A stretch of 7,334 nt of DNA from a bacterium CG2_30_54_10 (lineage in GTDB: Bacteria; Muiribacteriota; Ozemobacteria; Ozemobacterales; Ozemobacteraceae): the NCBI GenBank assembly GCA_001872985.1, contig MNYA01000180.1, positions 1-7,334 of the forward strand, given 5' to 3'. Positions 6,354-7,334 of the stretch are shown here, piece by piece. The notes under the pieces are model-generated. The model was not told where the DNA came from. It saw only the letters and a program-made list of their open reading frames with translations, and ran no database searches. Within the stretch, counting starts at the first letter, position 1; each line of letters starts with the position of its first letter. The translations under genes and the position numbers were made by a program.

Positions 6354-7046
6354 TTGAAATCGATCCACGAAAGATGGAAAGCGGCGTTCGTCGCCGCTTT
6401 TTGTTTTTTTTCACTCCTCGCAGGAGCTGCGATCGTTTTCGCGGAGGGCGCATCGTCTCCAAAATCCATTGAAGATCTTTTGGGAGCGACCCAGGCGGAA
6501 AAATTGGGTTCTTCCTCCGAAGATGAACTGTTGCTTTTTCCTGCGGTGACCGCTTCACCTCCTCTTTTCCTGACGCCGGACCCGTTGTCCACGACACTAA
6601 GGATCCTTTCCTCCCTTGCGATAGTGATCCTTCTCGTGTTTGGTCTTTCCTGGCTGATTCAACGTCGAGGCCCTCTGGGAAGCCCTTCGATGGGCCGATT
6701 GTTGGGGGTTTTCCCGCTTGATGCCCGTCGGCATCTTTACGTGGTTGACATTCTGGGCAAGGTTCTTGTCCTCGGCATAACCGAACACCACATCAGCATC
6801 CTCAGCGAAATCACGGACAAATCAGTTTTGGATGGTCTTCGGGTCAACGCAGATAAGCCATCCACCCCAGGATTGGAAAATATTTTCAGTTTTCTTTCGC
6901 GAAACAAAACCGGAACATCTGCTCCTGGGCAAGAAGAACCTTTTGGCGCCGAGAATCTTTCCGAGCACACCCGGCGGGCAAACGATCAGGTCAGAAAAAT
7001 TGGAGATCTTTTGATCAAGCGCCCTGATAACAAAGACCGGGATTGA
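6354..7046 (+). CDS. fliO: Flagellar biosynthesis protein FliO (FliZ-type, with signal peptide)
   Basis: A 230-residue protein placed by position after cheY and by its architecture. Residues 1-30 look like a signal peptide: basic start (MKSIHERWK), hydrophobic stretch AAFVAAFCFFSLLAGAAIVF, likely cleavage after VFA. A low-complexity acidic segment follows to about 75. A membrane segment spans about 82-101 (LRILSSLAIVILLVFGLSWL) and ends in IQRR. The FliO core comes next: MGRLLGVFPLDARRHLYVVD, then GKVLVLGITEHHISILSEI. The tail from about 165 is hydrophilic. FliO is a scaffold for assembling the FliPQR export gate. Length and signal peptide match the Bacillus FliZ/FliO type rather than the short enteric form. 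TTG 6354 is the only ATG/GTG/TTG in frame between the upstream stop (6321-6323) and the signal peptide; it has no clear Shine-Dalgarno, so reading through from cheY (stop 6348) is likely. A terminator-like hairpin lies in its first codons. fliP does not follow directly. Confidence 0.87.
   Translation: MKSIHERWKAAFVAAFCFFSLLAGAAIVFAEGASSPKSIEDLLGATQAEKLGSSSEDELLLFPAVTASPPLFLTPDPLSTTLRILSSLAIVILLVFGLSWLIQRRGPLGSPSMGRLLGVFPLDARRHLYVVDILGKVLVLGITEHHISILSEITDKSVLDGLRVNADKPSTPGLENIFSFLSRNKTGTSAPGQEEPFGAENLSEHTRRANDQVRKIGDLLIKRPDNKDRD
6378..6411 (+). terminator. Intrinsic terminator-like hairpin inside the fliO signal-peptide codons
   Basis: AAAGCGGCG (6378-6386) pairs perfectly with CGCCGCTTT (6392-6400) around the loop TTCGT. 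The stem is 9 bp and GC-rich, followed by TT-G-TTTTTTTT (6401-6411), the textbook form of a Rho-independent terminator. It begins 30 bases after the cheY stop, the place expected for an end-of-gene terminator, yet it lies inside the open fliO frame. Whether it terminates, attenuates or is held open by ribosomes is not visible from sequence. Confidence 0.75.
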
Positions 7047-7088
7047 GCCTGGGCAAAGGGGTGTGACCTTCGCGCAATGTGGCGACCC

Positions 7089-7146
7089 AAAGTGGCAGCG
7101 GCTTCCTGCCGCTGTAGCGGAGACCCTCAAGCCTCCGCCACTTTTT
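7089..7146 (+). repeat. Palindromic three-way-junction element, possible terminator of the operon
   Basis: An outer stem AAAGTGGC (7089-7096) pairs with GCCACTTT (7137-7144). It encloses one hairpin, AGCGGC (7097-7102) with GCCGCT (7108-7113) around TTCCT, and a second weaker one, GGAG (7119-7122) with CTCC (7133-7136). Both arms are GC-rich and the outer stem ends in TTTTT (7142-7146). It looks like a dispersed palindromic intergenic repeat and could also end the transcript 43 bases after fliO. A second copy is not present in this window, so the repeat status is inferred from its form. Confidence 0.5.
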
Positions 7147-7278
7147 AGCCATTCCAACACAGCCTGAGTTGTCAAAAACCTTAACATGTTCCAAGGGTCA
7201 CATCCAGGCAACGGTTCCCCTCGGCGCTCTGGCAATCGGTATCTGAAATTAGAGCACGCTTTGTAACTTCTCAAAAAA

Positions 7279-7333
7279 GGGGGGCACGCGCCCTCCTTCG
7301 CCTCGCGAAGTGAATTCGCGAGGCTCATCCCCC
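7279..7333. repeat. Palindromic element at right edge
   Basis: CCTCGCGAA (7301-7309) is the exact reverse complement of TTCGCGAGG (7315-7323), separated by GTGAA. A G-run (7279-7284) can pair with a C-run (7329-7333) to enclose it, and GGGC (7282-7285) can instead pair with GCCC (7290-7293). An alternative CTTCG/CGAAG hairpin (7296-7300 with 7306-7310) competes with the main stem. The element may continue past the window. Confidence 0.5.
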
Positions 7334-7334
7334 G

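Larger units (their letters stand above)
7047..7334. other. Non-coding region after fliO
   Basis: These 288 bases hold no convincing gene. The only long frame entering it, on the - strand from the right edge, runs through both palindromic elements into fliO and has no recognisable family features. The region carries a folded element with a T-run (7089-7146) and a palindromic element at the right edge (7279-7333). Between them (about 7150-7275) I see only the short palindrome AACATGTT (7183-7190) and no clear promoter. Confidence 0.6.

Noticed and set aside
5731..6597. 288-codon open frame on the - strand opposite the fliY end, cheY and fliO start
   Set aside because: It overlaps three secure genes on the other strand, crosses the terminator hairpin, and its translation resembles no protein family.
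7005..7016. GATC-TTTT-GATC palindrome near the end of fliO
   Set aside because: A 4-bp stem within coding sequence with no supporting context.
6822..7328. 168-codon - strand open frame entering from the right edge
   Set aside because: It passes through both palindromic elements and into fliO; the translation has no recognisable domain and looks like read-through of repeats.
1..7334. CRISPR arrays, tRNA/rRNA genes, transposases or integrases
   Set aside because: No regular repeat-spacer pattern, no tRNA-like fold with the expected conserved bases, and no recombinase motifs seen on either strand.

Overview
The window is one end of a bacterial flagellar/chemotaxis operon, all genes on the + strand and tightly packed, followed by about 290 bases of repeat-rich non-coding DNA. 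Order: flgE (hook protein, 5' end cut by the window edge) - flbD - fliL - fliM - fliY (CheC-type FliN) - cheY - fliO. The order, the FliY with a CheC-like middle domain, the very Bacillus-like CheY and the FliO with a signal peptide resemble the fla/che operons of Firmicutes, Thermotogae and related deep-branching or uncultured lineages rather than the enteric layout. Base composition is near-balanced to slightly GC-rich. I cannot name the organism; the unusually repeat-expanded hook protein, the Met/Gly/Pro repeat in FliY and the palindromic intergenic repeats would suit a poorly sampled phylum, but that is inference.

Layout. 1-2772 encodes at least 923 residues of an oversized hook protein: five tandem repeats of about 110-125 residues, plus the beginning of a sixth, sit in front of an ordinary hook C-terminal region. 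2822-3046 is flbD, ending in an unusual basic tail. 3069-3539 is fliL (single-pass stator-associated protein). 3581-4660 is fliM and 4657-5970 is fliY, overlapping by 4 bases; together they make the C-ring switch. 5986-6348 is cheY behind a strong Shine-Dalgarno. 6354-7046 is fliO, starting at TTG 5 bases after the cheY stop; its signal-peptide codons contain a near-perfect intrinsic terminator (6378-6411). 7047-7334 has no convincing gene but holds two palindromic elements.

How the genes work together. CheY-P docks on the identical EIDALL peptides at the N-termini of FliM and FliY; FliY probably also dephosphorylates CheY-P through its CheC-type site; FliM/FliY switch the rotor; FliL supports the stators; FliO helps assemble the export gate that secretes FlgE. 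motA/motB, often found between flbD and fliL, are absent here, and fliP does not directly follow fliO.

Most notable: the repeat-expanded hook with DxDxDG (calcium-loop-like) motifs, the terminator embedded in the FliO signal peptide, the methionine-rich repeat linker of FliY with one decayed CheC site, and structured repeats at the right edge, one of which may share sequence with the flbD tail.
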